A stretch of 64,000 bases of DNA from Anniella stebbinsi (GCA_029215795.1 JARDYH010000002.1:59745001-59809000); one strand, 5' to 3'. Counted from the stretch's first letter, positions 1 to 11,095 are shown. The notes: generated from the letters alone by a model not told the origin. Program-made: numbers and translations.

Positions 1-240
1 AAGAGCTCCATGCTACATAGTCACAAAGAAAGTCATACTGAATTTAAAGCTATACTTACAGTCTCAGATAAGTGTAGGCCTCCACCATGCACAAAATAAA
101 TATATAAGTGGATTATAAGAGGTTGCAGCTACAATTCACAGTATAGCTAATTTAAGTAAATGTGATACTTTTGTTCCTTCAAATATATATTTGTAGATAT
201 TGATAGTTACTTTCAAACTTAGGAACTGTCCATAAAGTTT
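1..240. other. No identifiable feature (AT-rich)
   Basis: AT-rich sequence with no long open frame and no repeat that I can match elsewhere in the window. Confidence 0.4.
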
Positions 241-470
241 GTTACTCATCAAGGCTGCTTCCAGATGATACTTTTATTATGCAATTGCTAGGCCTGATTT
301 ACAGAATTTTATGGGGGTCTAGACATTTTTGTCTTCCATTTGTAACCCTCCTCTGTTCCACCCTTAAAGGCAAGCTAGAAATAATTCGGGGGGGGGGGGA
401 ATCAATTAAGGAGGAAAGACAGAATATTTGCACAATGCCCTGAATTCAAACCCTAATCTTTCATTGTAAA
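240..470. repeat. Dispersed repeat (family F), degraded
   Basis: This stretch shares an ordered set of phrases with 24780-24960 and 48900-49110: a start like 'TTCCAGA.GA..CTTTTATT', then 'TTTTATGGGGG.CTAGA', 'CTTCCA', and 'ATTAAGG.GGGAAA'. The shared order implies an old dispersed element, probably a DNA transposon relic, but I cannot see both ends. A run of about ten G sits near 390. Confidence 0.4.
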
Positions 471-675
471 AACAACAACGCTCAGGGCAATTTAGAACAA
501 AATGCTTTAGAACAATAAATAAAACAAAAATCAAACAAATAAAAGAGACTTAGAGACACAATTTTAAAAAATCACTTGTGTTCCAGGAAGTGTACACAAT
601 CAACAGTCCAAGAGGACAAATGCTTATCAAAAAAGAAAGGAATTCACAAGATTGTGGGAAATCGTCAGAGAGAGA

Positions 676-1030
676 GGCCCCCTCCACAAGGATGCGCTTT
701 TGCGCCCGGTTCGGGGATTATGCGCATTATCGCGGAGGCGCATTTACTCCTAATCCCTCTGCACGGGAGGCGGCGAGAGGCGGCGAAGCGCATTAATTGA
801 TGTCCAAAAAGCGCTTTACAAGAAGTTAACGCGCATAATCGCTTGTTCACACTGCAAAAATGCGCTTTAACGGCCGGAGCAAAATAAAAGTCGCTATTTA
901 ACGCGCATTCGATAATGCACATAATCCGGGAGATAACGCGCCTCTACGCCCATTTTGCGCTCCGCTGGTGTGGAGGTAAAATTTATAATGAGCCTTCAAA
1001 GAGCATTAAACCTCTCTTGTGGAGGTAGCC
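676..1030 (+). mobile_element. GCGC-rich MITE, full length (~355 bp)
   Basis: The left end begins GGCCCCCTCCACAAGGATGC and the right end reads CTTGTGGAGGTAGCC, giving imperfect terminal inverted repeats. The interior is full of TGCGCATTATCG-type words and their complements. At least seven other copies or fragments occur in the window. It is flanked by AGAGAG microsatellite on both sides, so the target duplication cannot be judged. The superfamily is not settled; the GGCC..CTCCACA ends resemble PIF/Harbinger, but I find no consistent 3-bp duplication. Confidence 0.8.
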
Positions 1031-1049
1031 AGAGAGAGAGAGAGAGAGA
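1031..1049. repeat. (GA)n microsatellite
   Basis: Pure AG dinucleotide run directly after the MITE. Confidence 0.9.
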
Positions 1050-1221
1050 ACAAGGCAGGTCTCAATCAGCAGGAAATTCTATAATCTACTCTAGGCACAA
1101 CCATAGAGAAAGCATCCTTCAATGCCCCATCCAATCACATCTCAGATGTTATCAGGTCACAAAGGAGAACCTCTGTAGTTGATCTTAATGAGCAGGCAGG
1201 TACATTTGGGAGGAGATTGTT

Positions 1222-1316
1222 CTTTCGGCATCATGGGTTGTATCTAATGGTAGGCTTACATAGAGTAGACCTATGGGAAATTAATGGGACTTAATTAGAT
1301 ACAACCCATTGGATGC
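1222..1316. mobile_element. Short palindromic MITE
   Basis: Ends 'GGGTTGTATCTAATG' and 'TTAGATACAACCCATTG' are inverted repeats, with 'TAGACCTATGGGAAATTAATG' type sequence between. The foldback form with no coding capacity is typical of small DNA-transposon derivatives in reptile genomes. Confidence 0.55.
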
Positions 1317-1321
1317 CATCC

Positions 1322-1385
1322 CAAGGTCCTAAGCTGTGTATGGCTTTAAAGATAAATAACCAGCATTTGAAAACGGTCCAAAGCA
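1322..1385 (-). mobile_element. L2-clade LINE remnant
   Basis: Read on the minus strand, 'TATTTATCTTTAAAGCCATA' matches the conserved 'K-x-L-x-TFKAL' region of L2 ORF2 that is intact at 42120-42872. Only about 60 bp can be recognised. Confidence 0.45.
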
Positions 1386-1984
1386 GTGAAGGTGTTGCGA
1401 AAGGAAAGTCTACATGCTCCCCAAACCAGCTCGAGTCAAAACCTCAGCTGTCATGTTAGGACTACATGAAGTTTCTGGAACTTTTTAAAGGTAACCACAA
1501 AGAGTACGTTGCAACCATCTACTCATGATGTAACTAAGACATAGGTCAACATGGCCAGGTCTTCTGCTCTAGGAATAGATGAGCTGGCAGATCTGCTTAA
1601 ACTGGGCAAAAGCACTTCTGGCCAAATGTATACAGCTTCATATATAATTCTCTATAATGCTGAACTCAGATGGTGAGTTCAGGACTGCAGCCAAAACAAG
1701 GCCACTGAGAAACAGGAGGGAAGTATCAGCAAATCCCGGGTTTGCAGAAGTACAATAATAAGTTTTAAAAAATAAACCTAAAGAGTCAAACCTTCCCTCA
1801 AAAACAGCAAATAGGAATTGAGTGTCCTCAGTAGCTATGGAATGTTAAATGCCACATCGAGCATTATCAGACCCATTTCCTTTATAGTTCTCTTCCAGGT
1901 TCAAACCAAACAGTTTCCACAGAGAAGAGACCAACGACAACATGGCCTGTAGATTTCAATGGGGGGGGGGTGCACCCTCTAGTG

Positions 1985-2165
1985 AGCGTTTTATAGAGCA
2001 ACCTCAGAAGAGTCGGAATAAAAGAAGTCTATTTTGTGACTCTAAATTTACAATAAAGCAGGAGACGCGCAGGAGGTGGATGGTGTCATTAAAAGAACCC
2101 ACAAAAATCCGTGGGTGGCCAGTAACAACCGTGCTATAAAATGCTCATCTGATGACACTATTAGA
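1985..2165 (+). mobile_element. Family E MITE, right half, abutting a second copy
   Basis: 'GTCTATTTTGTGAC..', a GGAGG..GATGGTGTC stretch and the terminus 'AAAATGCTCATCTGATGACA' align with the right half of the next copy (2163-2507). It ends at a TTA immediately before that copy, so two members lie head to tail. Confidence 0.55.
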
Positions 2166-2507
2166 GTGTCATCACAAGTGGGGAAATCGCGTTTCCTTAC
2201 CATCGCTTCTGTCCTTCATTACTTCCTCATTCATCCCAATCAGGAAAGAGGAAGTAAACAAGAACCATATGGCCCATTCAACAGATGTTTTTATTGTGCT
2301 GCTTTTCCAGAACACAGTAGGAGATCATGGCACATTCCGTGTTTTTTTTTAAAAAGTTGGATTTTGGGGGGGTCTATTTTGCGATGGAAAACAAGAAGTA
2401 GGAGTGGGACATGCGTGGGAGGCAGATGTCGATGTCCAAAGGACGCACACTCATCTGTAAGTGGGCAGAAGCGAGAGTGCAAGAAAATGCTCATCTGATG
2501 ATGCTCT
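2163..2507 (+). mobile_element. Family E MITE (candidate PIF/Harbinger type)
   Basis: The left end GAGTGTCATCACAAGTGGGG and the right end CATCTGATGATGCTC form imperfect inverted repeats flanked by TTA on both sides, consistent with the 3-bp TWA duplication of PIF/Harbinger elements. Other copies lie at 43594-43945 (+) and about 61878-62205 (-). The interior carries inverted TACTTCCTC / GAGGAAGTA words. No coding capacity. Confidence 0.6.
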
Positions 2508-2859
2508 TAAAAAATAAAAATGGAAAAACCAGTGAACAGAATGGATAGTCCTGAAGGGGAATATGGCTGGCTGGCTAGCATCCTTAATAGTATCACTCTT
2601 ATTAGGAAGTGTGAACAGATTGCAACATTCTGTTGATTGTCCCAGTGGTCAAATTATACTCTTAATATTTTGTATCAATACAGAGAGGGGGGAAATGTTA
2701 AGATGGAAACCTTCATTGCACAGCAAAACAATAAAATATCTTTATTTTTTTCTGCCTGTGGGCTTTTTTACACAAAGCAATTATCATGAACTCATCATTC
2801 CTTACTCGCATTTATGGGTTCTTTAGACAATGTCGTGACCCTCCAGTTTTGCTTCTGTG

Positions 2860-3010
2860 TCTAACAAGCACTTTCAGTGAGGTTTTTTTTTTTTTAGCAT
2901 AGAAAATGCGGCATTTAATTGTGAAATTGAAAAAAAAGTATGATCTCCGCTTGTGCATTTGTACTACTCTGCTATACCACAGTGCAACCTAGCAGTAGTC
3001 TTCCATCTTT
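2860..3010. repeat. Dispersed repeat piece, poly-T containing
   Basis: The phrases 'GGCATTTAATTGTGAAA' and 'TTGTGCATTTGTACTA' recur at 40985-41075 and more loosely at 37560-37720 and 46335-46430. Probably pieces of one old element; ends not resolved. Confidence 0.35.
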
Positions 3011-3048
3011 TTTCTGGTATGGTTTTGATGTGAGCAGTGACCTATCCA

Positions 3049-4565
3049 GCAGGTGAACTATCACAGCTCAGCATACTTCACCTGGTTCGCACAATCAGTA
3101 CTGGATTTATTCCTCAAAGACACGAATTGGACCCGATAAGACAGGCATTAAATATAATCCATGATGCAACTAAAACAGGTCATTCATTATTGTTAATATC
3201 ACTTGATATATTCAAGGCCTTTGATTGCTTGGAATGGCAATATCTATTGAGAGTCCTGAATTATTATCAACTGGGAACCAAATTCATATCTGCAGTCTCT
3301 AAATTGTATAACATTAACACTGCAATGGTCTGAACTAATAATATAAGTTCTCCATTGATTAGCTTGGAACGAGGAACAAAACAGGGTTGTCCTTTATCAC
3401 CCTTACTCTTTACTCTCGCCTTGGAACCATTGGCTAACATAATACGGCAACATCCAGTTATTGCTGGATATAAAATTGCCAAAATTTCTGAATGGGAAAA
3501 AAGGGATATTTCCGATTGAAAGATTTTTATATTCAGGATAAACCAAAAACAATAGAACAACTTAGAACTGACCTAGGAGATTTAGGCCTAGGATGCTACA
3601 AGAAACTCAATTATCCCACCTCCTTAGGGATACCAATACAAAGATACATGCACTTAGAACTTTAACAGCACTAGAGCGAGTATTGTTAACTGTAGTGGAA
3701 GGAGGGAAGGGTATAGTATCTTTGGTTTATGCCATATTAATAGACGCCCAGAAGGGCGTAAAGGAAGGCCTGAGGCAAGTGTGGGAAGAAGATTGGGGGG
3801 GGGGGGATGGACGAGACTAGATGGAATAAAATATGGAATAATAAACCATTTAGATCAGTATCAGCCTCTATTCGCGAAACTTCTCTGAAAATATTGCATA
3901 GATGGTATCAAACACCAGTACAACTAGAACACATTACTAAAACTTGCAGTCCTCTCTGTTGGAGAGGCTGTAAGATAAAAGGCACGTACTTTCATTTATG
4001 GTAGTCGTGTTTATATATACAGAAATTCTGGAAATTAATACATAAAGAAATAATGATTATTACCAAAGAAACAATTATGTATGATCCAGAATTGTTTTTA
4101 TTATCAATGTATAATGGACTTAATAGTGGATTGAAATGTAAAGACTTAATAACATTCTTGCTGACGGCAGCCCAACAGACAATCACGCAACAGTGGGAAA
4201 AATTGGACAGTTTGAATTTATCAGCATGGTATCGTAACATCTGGTCTGTGGCAATTTCCAAAAAAATAACATATGATCTACTTCAAATCCAGGGAAAATC
4301 TGAGCCAACATCATTTGAAGACATATGGGGGAGATTTGTTCAATATGCATCACAACCAGATGTACAACAATACATGCCTGCTTCAGTCCTTATATGGACA
4401 TTGTAATGACGGATAAAGGAACACAGCACATTTAAAATTTAGTTTAATTGTATAATTAGTTATGATTTTGATTTGTACTTATTATTATCGATTATTATTT
4501 TAGTATTATTATTTTGTTATTGTTTCGTTGTAGCACTTTAAATACAATATTATTATTATATTTTA
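3049..4565 (+). pseudogene. L1-type LINE ORF2 remnant (reverse transcriptase and C-terminus)
   Basis: This is a degraded L1-clade ORF2, the protein that nicks the target and reverse-transcribes the element's RNA. The first frame has L1 reverse-transcriptase block 'TGFIPQR...SLLLISLDIFKAFD..EW'. A second block has 'RGTKQGCPLSPLLFTLALEP' (about 3367-3430). The catalytic (F/Y)ADD motif expected next is absent: the frame breaks after 'AGYKI' near 3475, so a deletion or decay removed it. From about 3807 the C-terminal part is recognisable ('CSPLCWRGC.IKGTYFHLWW', 'LLTAAQQTITQQW', 'SAWYRNIW'). Several stops and frameshifts make it non-functional. An AT-rich 3' tail with TTATTATT follows to about 4565. 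The 5' end is truncated. Clade assignment is confident; activity is excluded. Confidence 0.85.
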
Positions 4566-4568
4566 AAA

Positions 4569-4787
4569 CCTGGTTCTCATAATCAAAACAATCCACCATG
4601 GCCTGCTGTAGAGTTATTTAAGAGTTGTTTCCCCCTCAGTCAAGCCATGCTGCCTGGGTTTGAATAATATGACAAGTCACGCCCAGGAGGGTAATTAGGG
4701 AAATAGAACCCGTCACATGCCAGGAATTAAAACAAGCCACCGTGGCTTATTTAAGCCACGGTGGCTTGTTTGATCATGGGAACTAGC
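4569..4787. mobile_element. Foldback MITE, family G
   Basis: Ends 'CCTGGTTCTCATAATCAAA' and 'TTTGATCATGGGAACTAG' are inverted. An internal perfect hairpin 'AAGCCACCGTGGCTT / AAGCCACGGTGGCTT' lies near 4735-4770. Relatives are at 6470-6652 and 24490-24785. Confidence 0.6.
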
Positions 4788-4943
4788 TTATTCAGAATAT
4801 AACATTTGTGGTAGCCACCATTTTATCACCTATTTAGCTTTATTTATCAATCTTAAGAAGCACTATAACAATCTTCCAACTTCTCAAAAATATTAATAGT
4901 GAAGTTCCACTTAAATGAACTAATGTTATAGTGCTCTACTCCA

Positions 4944-5262
4944 TAAGCTGACCATATGAAAAGGAGGACAGGGTCATGTAACTTTAACAGTTATAGAGAA
5001 AAGGGAATTTCAACCAGTGTCATTTGTATGCAATTAGTCCCTGGTGAAATTCCCGCTTCATCACAACAATTAAAGTTGCAGGCACTATACTAGAGTGACC
5101 ATATGCAAAAGAAGGCAGGGCCCCTGCAACTTTAATTGTTGTGCTGAAGAGGGAATTTCACCAGGAACTAATTGCATACAAATGACACTGGCTGAAATTC
5201 CCTTTTCTCTACAACTGTTAAAGTTACATGAGCCCTGTCCTCCTCTTCATATGGTCAGCCTA
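4944..5262. mobile_element. Family A hAT-type palindromic MITE (319 bp)
   Basis: Termini TAAGCTGACCATATG and CATATGGTCAGCCTA. It is flanked by a perfect 8-bp duplication CTACTCCA (4936-4943 and 5263-5270), which is diagnostic of hAT-superfamily insertion when combined with TAGG-type ends. Each half is itself a hairpin (AACTTTAACAGTTG ... CAACAATTAAAGTT), and the two halves are reverse complements, giving two-tier symmetry. Non-coding. Confidence 0.92.
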
Positions 5263-5376
5263 CTACTCCATCATGTTGTAATGCAGTGTATGTGCATGCA
5301 CGTGTTTGTATGTGTTGATGGAGGGGGGATCTTTCCAGTCACTACTACTTTAGCAAGGTAGTAAATGGATGAGGTT

Positions 5377-5535
5377 ATTGGAAAGGTTTTTTAAATGTTT
5401 CCAAAATTAGCATTATAGAAGCGTAGTGGTGTACGTCTATAAATCTTCTAAGAGCGAAAGTATTATAATATTACAGAGATATAGTGCCATACCTCTATAA
5501 TGCTAATAACAAACAAACAAACAACCTTTCTGGTC
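5377..5535. mobile_element. Foldback MITE
   Basis: 'AAAGGTTTTTTAAATG...ATTAGCATTATAGA' on the left is the inverse of 'TCTATAATGCTAATAACAAA..CAACCTTTCTGG' on the right. Non-coding, single recognisable copy here. Confidence 0.5.
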
Positions 5536-5739
5536 ACCCATCCATTAACCACATTTCTAAAATGGTGGCAGACTTGAAAGGTTCCCCACCCCCCAAATTC
5601 CTTGTAATATGTATATTGCATTATAATACTATAGTGGTGTGACATAATAATACTCTTTCACATAAGTGGTAGTTCAATATTTTAATATTTTCTTAAAAGC
5701 TTGAAAAGTATTTTAGCACTCTAGATAATAAAAATGGTG

Positions 5740-5978
5740 CCCATTGCTAAGGATGCAATGAAAGCCTTGCTACATGAGGCTTTTATTGTGTGTTCGTGAT
5801 TGCTCACTCATAGTAGTTTGCAGGTCCTTAACATGATGCAATCATCCTCCAACACCTCTCACATGCTTTGCAACCATTATCGTGTTTTTTCCCCTAACAA
5901 GGAAACTGTAGTGTTTTCTCAATGTTATTTTAGAAGATCATGTAATTGTGCAATCACGCCATACCATAGCACAACACA
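5740..5978. repeat. Dispersed repeat piece with 'AGGCTTTTATTGTG' end
   Basis: 'GAGGCTTTTATTGTGTG' recalls the terminus seen near 48915 ('GAGGCTTTCATTGTGCA'). 'AAGGAAACTGTAG' and 'GTGCAATCACGCCATACCA' show loose similarity to 37690-37740. Old element, boundaries uncertain. Confidence 0.3.
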
Positions 5979-6332
5979 GGCTGCCTCTACAAGAGGCATT
6001 TAAAGCTCTTTCAAGGCGCATTAAAAATTTTACCTCTACAAGAACGGAGCGCAAATCGGGTGTAGAGGCTCGTTTTCTCCCCGATTATGCGCATTATCAA
6101 ATGCGCGTTAAATAGCGAGTTTTATTTTGCTCCGGCCGTTAAAGTGCATTTTTACTATGTGAACAAGCGATTCTCCGCATTAACTCCTTGTAAAGCGCAT
6201 TTGAAACAACCGGTAAGGTCACCTGTTGAGTGCTTAATTACCTCCTGCATACAAGCATTTACGATAAAGCACTTCCGAGAAGATGCGCATAATCGGAGGA
6301 ACAGGCGTCAAACGGAATCCATCTAGAGGGGG
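5979..6332 (-). mobile_element. GCGC-rich MITE, variant subfamily
   Basis: Read on the minus strand, it ends GGCGCTCC.. TACCTCTACAAGAACGG with the outer end 'GGCTGCCTCTACAAGAG' at 5979. The order of GCGC words matches the 676-1030 copy. The middle third differs (about 6200-6270), and the TGTAGAGGCA end marks the same subfamily as 13935-14230 and 33755-34006. Confidence 0.7.
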
Positions 6333-6469
6333 TCACAGTTGTGTAACGGAACATATAGAAAGGTAGAGGGAGAAAAACACAAGTAAAGGAGCCAATCTTA
6401 ATCCTGCAAAGAATCTGAAAGAAGAAACCTTCGTAAAGGTGTGTGTTAAAAGCCTCATGTAGAAAAGCC

Positions 6470-6652
6470 CCTGGTTCACACGATCAAACCCTTAGCAGGG
6501 TTATTTGAGGGTTGTTTCCCCCTCAAACATGTCATGTTGCCCGTGTTTGCATGACACCATAAGCCATGCCCAGGCATCTTAGGGAAATGGTAGCTGGTGT
6601 GTGCCGCCAATTAAAACACGTGAGAGTGACTTGTTTGATCATGTGAACGGTC
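6470..6652. mobile_element. Foldback MITE, family G
   Basis: The ends 'CCTGGTTCACACGATCAAA' and 'TTGTTTGATCATGTGAACGG' are inverted repeats. The interior shares 'GAGGGTTGTTTCCCCCTCA' and 'TAGGGAAAT' with the 4569 copy. Confidence 0.6.
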
Positions 6653-8160
6653 CCAATGTGTGCTGAAATGTTATTGGTTCAGCTGCCCAATAAATCACTA
6701 CAGCCTTATCAGAACTATACCCCTTTAAAAGACAGAAAAGTAGTGCTAAGGTCACTGGTGTAGATAGAACACATTGTGGGATGCTGAAATTCCACTTGTA
6801 GCCTACAGAGAAAGATCAATGACTTATTAGCACTATGACCCATCTATTTGGGACCATCCCTTCAGATAATTACAATTGCTAAGGTTTTGTAATCTGGTAG
6901 TTAAACAGGATTGGAAGTAGTGTCTAGCATGCCAGATTTCCCATAAGCTATATTTTTAGGGCCAACTTCTGTATGATGGGTTGGAAGAAAACTGAAGATG
7001 TGTGATAAAAACTGACACAGCTTTATTTATAGAATTTTCTATGTCAACTCTGTCTAAAATAGGCACACTTCATAAAATTATACTAGTTAGACAAAAATAG
7101 ACCTGCCTAGCATCACAGAAGGAACCTCTGCCATAGAGTTTTTCAAGACCTGACATTGTTAGCTAGCTAGTTCCTGTGATCAAAAGGTTAAAGCCAGAGA
7201 GATATAAGGGCAAAGTTCAGTTCAGAAATAGCACCTGTTTCCAAGAAGTATCTCGAGAGTGCATGTAGAAAGAGCTGACCGGCTGTCCAAATCCATTTGA
7301 GCATTTAGCAAATAAAGGCACAGCAGGCTGTCATTCTGTCCTGGTGAGACAAGGAATGAACAAAAAAGAGCAAGGATATGCGAAGCATTTTAAATTACAG
7401 CTTTGTGTAGTGAGTACCAATTGCCATTCTAAATTCCTGTTACATCCATAGGAACCTTTAGGAGACCATCTCCCTGACACATAAATTTTCCACATGATGG
7501 GAGATTTCTGCTTCAGGATTTGCACCAGTGACCCCACTCCCATAACCATTTTCAAGTGTTCCGTCCTCATCTATGTGATGTGCCACTTCTCTTCCTTTGA
7601 ATCAGGCTTGCCTTATGGCCTGAAAACTCTTTCTTCTACCCTCACCCCTCAATAGTTTTAAGCTGCTTGTAGTTATTCAGTGGAAAACTAATTACACTCT
7701 GCACATCTTCAAAGACACTCACATCTTCATTATTTCAAAAAGAACTGAGAGCAGAATCACAGGATTTTTTAAAGCAGATTTTCCAACTGTACAAATGCCC
7801 CATCAGACACTCCCACACCAAGAGCTTTTTTATAGGTCAAGAGAGCCTGCAGACTTTAATCTCTGGCTGCTGATAACCCACAGAGGAAACAGAATGACTC
7901 CTGACACCATATGGTGTTTTGGTTTGGGTGTTTGGGGCCTCAGGAGTGAGAGGCATACATATGGGTTAAAAGAAAGCATGATAACCACCCCTCCCCCTCT
8001 GTCCCTGCCTAAAAGCATCGCCGTACAGAGTGAGACACAGACCTTGACTTGTACTTGTCCTAGCCAGCGAGGAACTCCAAAACTGTCTCCAGTAGATACT
8101 ATTCTCCTCAACCCTTGAGAGACATCTTCTTACTCCACCCTTCAGCAGAACCTAGCTGTG
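6653..8160. other. About 1.5 kb without an assignable feature
   Basis: No convincing exon, RNA gene or repeat was found. Frames longer than 90 codons (for example around 7795-8118) have no recognisable domain and no supporting splice context. Confidence 0.4.
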
Positions 8161-8180
8161 GTGGCACAATTAGTTGTCTC

Positions 8181-8784
8181 TAGGGCTAGATCTACACCAA
8201 GCAGGATATGACACTGGGTACCTCTTCACAAGCACTTTGCCTCGTGGTGGCTTCGAAATGACGGCAGTTGGACTACATGAGACTGCCACCAATTCAAAGC
8301 CATCTGGGGCAAAGCTCCTTTGCTCCACACGAAAAAAGTTGGGCATTTAGTCTGACTTTTTTCAGGTCGGAATAGGCTGGGCAGGGAAGGGGATGGAGCT
8401 GCGAGCCATAAGCTTGCTGCACCGCCTCCGCAGTCCTCCCCCCAATTTAATTTTTAAAAACCCACTTACCTGCGAGTAGGTGGGCCGCCGTCCCAGCCGC
8501 CCCTCCAGCTGATGCTGTGCAGGTGTGGCGGTGGCGGTGGTGGTGGTGGTGGCGGCAGCAGCAGCAGGAAAAGCCGCTGTGGCACTTCTGCCGTGCAGAC
8601 TGATGACAGGAACTTCAATTTGCTGCGACGCACCAGGCGTCGCTGCTGCAAGTCGCGCCTGGTGTCATCAAGAGGAGGGCACTTTGAAAACATTTTGAAA
8701 ACTGTATGTGGAGTGTGTCCTGAGCCCCAACAGTTGTCACTACTGTTATAAACTGTTTTAAAGCAGTAGTGTAGATCCTGCCTA
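8181..8784. mobile_element. hAT-like non-autonomous element (family H) with GC-rich core
   Basis: Termini TAGGGCTAGATCTACAC and GTGTAGATCCTGCCTA are inverted. The flanks GTTGTCTC and GTTTTTTC agree at 6 of 8 positions, compatible with a decayed 8-bp duplication. The core (8450-8660) is GC-rich, with a (GGT)n/(GGC)n run and a minus-strand splice-donor-like 'CTTACCTGCGAG'. The 3' part 'TTATAAACTGTTTTAAAGCAGTAGTGTAGAT' class sequence recurs at 13688-13805 and 50702-50835. No transposase frame. Confidence 0.6.
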
Positions 8785-8848
8785 GTTTTTTCCACATTTT
8801 CTTTTTCTTTTCTTTTTTGCAGTGAGGCAGGACCAAGTTTTGTTTCCT

Positions 8849-9200
8849 GCAGTCCTCCACACGAGACGTTTAATGAGCCTTGAAGGCTCATTAAAAAATT
8901 TACCTCCACAAGCACGGAGCGCAAAACGGGCGTACAGGCGCGTTATCTCCCCGATAATGCGCATTTTCGAACGCGCGTTAAATAGCGACTTTTATTTTGC
9001 TCCGGCCATTAAAGCGCATTTTCGCGGTGTGAACAAGCGATTACGCGCATTAACTGCTTGTAAAGCGCTTTTTGGACATGAATTAATGCGCTTCGCTGCC
9101 TCTCGCCGCCTCCGGTGCAGAGGGATTAGGAGTAAAAGCGCCTCCGCGATAATGCGCATCGCGGAACCGGGCGCAAAAGCGCATCCTTGTGGAGGGGGCC
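8849..9200 (-). mobile_element. GCGC-rich MITE, full length
   Basis: It reads on the minus strand from GGCCCCCTCCACAAGGATGC (9200 leftwards) to the CTCGTGTGGAGG end near 8855. It has the same internal order as the copies at 676-1030, 32730-33084 and 41083-41437. Confidence 0.8.
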
Positions 9201-9334
9201 GTGACCACAGTGGGATTTTGTATCCACACAAACAGGAGGATCCATGACAGAAACAGTTCCAGGGCTATTCCTGGACTCAAATTAAGCCCTAGTCTTCCTC
9301 AAGCATATGAGCAAAAATGTTTAATATAGAGCTC

Positions 9335-9475
9335 ATATGAAGCAGCCTTATGCCAAGTCAGTGTGGCCAACACTGACTGGCAGTGGACAGTTCAAATAGA
9401 GGACTTCCGTAGCTCCATAAACAGAAGCTGCTGAGGACTGAATCTGAGACCATTTGCATGAGCTATAGCCTTTTA
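9335..9475 (-). mobile_element. tRNA-derived SINE, degraded
   Basis: 'GCAGCCTTATGCCAAGTCAG', 'CACTGACTGGCAGTGG' and a degenerate 'CTGAATCTGAGACC..TTTGCATGAGCTA' follow the order of the antisense tRNA-Ala-like SINE seen at 52226-52716. The promoter boxes are poorly kept. Confidence 0.5.
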
Positions 9476-9885
9476 CATAGTAATGATTGGAGACCTACTG
9501 AAGTTCCTATGTGGTATAACTTATATGTGAAAAAGGACTGATCCTAACCACTGTTGCACTGACAACTAGGTAGAATTAAATGAAAGGATTGTTACACTGC
9601 ACAATATCACATCTTGAGGCATTGCACTGATGTTACCAGCAGGGATTACTACAACCACCAAAATTGTACTGAATTAATTCCTCCCCCGCCCTCCATTGCA
9701 GTATCTGGAGGACCTAGACAAATATTGCCATTTCCCCCTCAAAATGTATGGCATTGTTAGGTTCTACTTATGTTTACACATTTGGAGCAATGAATTGGTT
9801 GGTTGATTGTTTTTGTCTTCCTTGTAGAACTGGTGCCAAACAAAGAAAAAGGAAGCCCTGATGTGCCAAATGAACATTTCAAAGC
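9476..9885. other. Unassigned
   Basis: No repeat or gene recognised. Confidence 0.35.
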
Positions 9886-9887
9886 CA

Positions 9888-10024
9888 ATGGTTTTAGGAT
9901 GTTTTAGGATTTTTTATGCAGTTTTAATAATATGTGTCATGTTTTAATCAGTTTTATGTATTTTATCATGTTGTTGTTCCCCGCCTTGATCCAGATGGAG
10001 AGGCGGGTAAGAAATAAATTATTA

Positions 10025-10060
<36 letters not shown>
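9888..10060 (+). mobile_element. L2-type LINE 3' end with (TTA)n tail
   Basis: 'TTGTTCCCCGCCTTGATCC' followed by 'GGAGAGGCGGGTAAGAAATAAATT' class sequence matches the 3' UTR that follows the L2 ORF at 15300-15430. It is a 5'-truncated insertion ending in a TTA microsatellite (10016-10060). Confidence 0.75.
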
Positions 10061-10061
<1 letters not shown>

Positions 10062-10582
10062 GGTTCAGAGAAGGTTTACTTAAAAAATGAGGCCGAAGAG
10101 CATGCAATTCACATTAGCAGACCAAAGCTTTAGGGGTTACAGATAAAAGAGCTCCTCATTTTCAGATTGTCATCTGAGCAATTTTCAGTCTCCAAAAGGA
10201 AAACAACATAACTGGAAGGTATCACACTTGAGACACACAGACAATTTTGATTATAATTCCCCCAGGACAATCCAGAAATGGGAGTGCTCTGCAGAGCTTC
10301 CTGACAAAGGGACACGCCATGGCTGCTCACCCAGTTTCATGCTGTCACAGGTAAAGTAACCTTTCCAGATCTGCAGACCTGGGTCTCTCAAGGCTTAATC
10401 CTGGCCAGGAAACATCTGCCTCATATTTGTGCTGTCCATATAATCTTAGAAAAGCTATGTGTGTTGTAATGCAAAGTCAAGTTTCACAACAGTCAGTTAG
10501 ATAAAATGCTAACATTACATTTTAGTTAATTGCATTCATGCCCAGCACATTAAAAAGCTCTTCCTGTGACCTGTGTCTACCC
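10061..10582. other. Unassigned
   Basis: Ordinary mixed-composition DNA; no feature supported. Confidence 0.35.
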
Positions 10583-10840
10583 CAGGGGTTGGCAGACATG
10601 TTTGAAAGATATTTGTTTTTTTTACTAGAACACTGAGATCCATTAACCAGAGCCAGGTGCAACATGCTGGCTCCGGTGAGCAGACATATGCTAAACATTA
10701 GGGAACAGGGTACCTCTGAGCATATTTTTCAGGAACCAATTTAGCAGGGAAAGTCTTTTCTATTTGTTGCTACCATTAACCAGTCAGAAACCTTTGGAGA
10801 TCTACTGTGAATCACTCAGAGAGCCACCAATAGACCCTGA
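10583..10840. mobile_element. hAT (Charlie-like) element fragment
   Basis: It starts CAGGGGTTGGCAGACATG, the typical CAGGGG..TTGGCA terminus of Charlie-group hAT elements. The far end is decayed ('GGAGATCTACTGTGAATCAC'). No duplication recognised. Confidence 0.45.
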
Positions 10841-11029
10841 CTTATCTTCTTCTCATCTTGCTCTATACTACATTATAGTAACTTTGGGATGAAGCTTCTA
10901 AAACAGCATCAGTATACCAGAGAGGAGAATGAGAAGGAAAACCTTTTCCCCACTCATAGGAATCACTTATATGATCTAAGGCTGTATTTAATGTTTTACT
11001 ATGTCTTGATTTGTTTACGATCTTTGTTT

Positions 11030-11095
11030 TCTGAATTTTTGTAGACCATCTCAGTTGATTCCAGAAAGGAAATATAGAAATGCAATAAATTAAAA
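11030..11095 (+). mobile_element. LINE 3' tail
   Basis: 'TTTTGTAGACCATCTCAG' and 'GAAATATAGAAATGCAATAAAT' resemble the widespread L2-type ending 'ACCGCCC..GGCGGTATAGAAATG.AATAAAT'. Confidence 0.45.
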
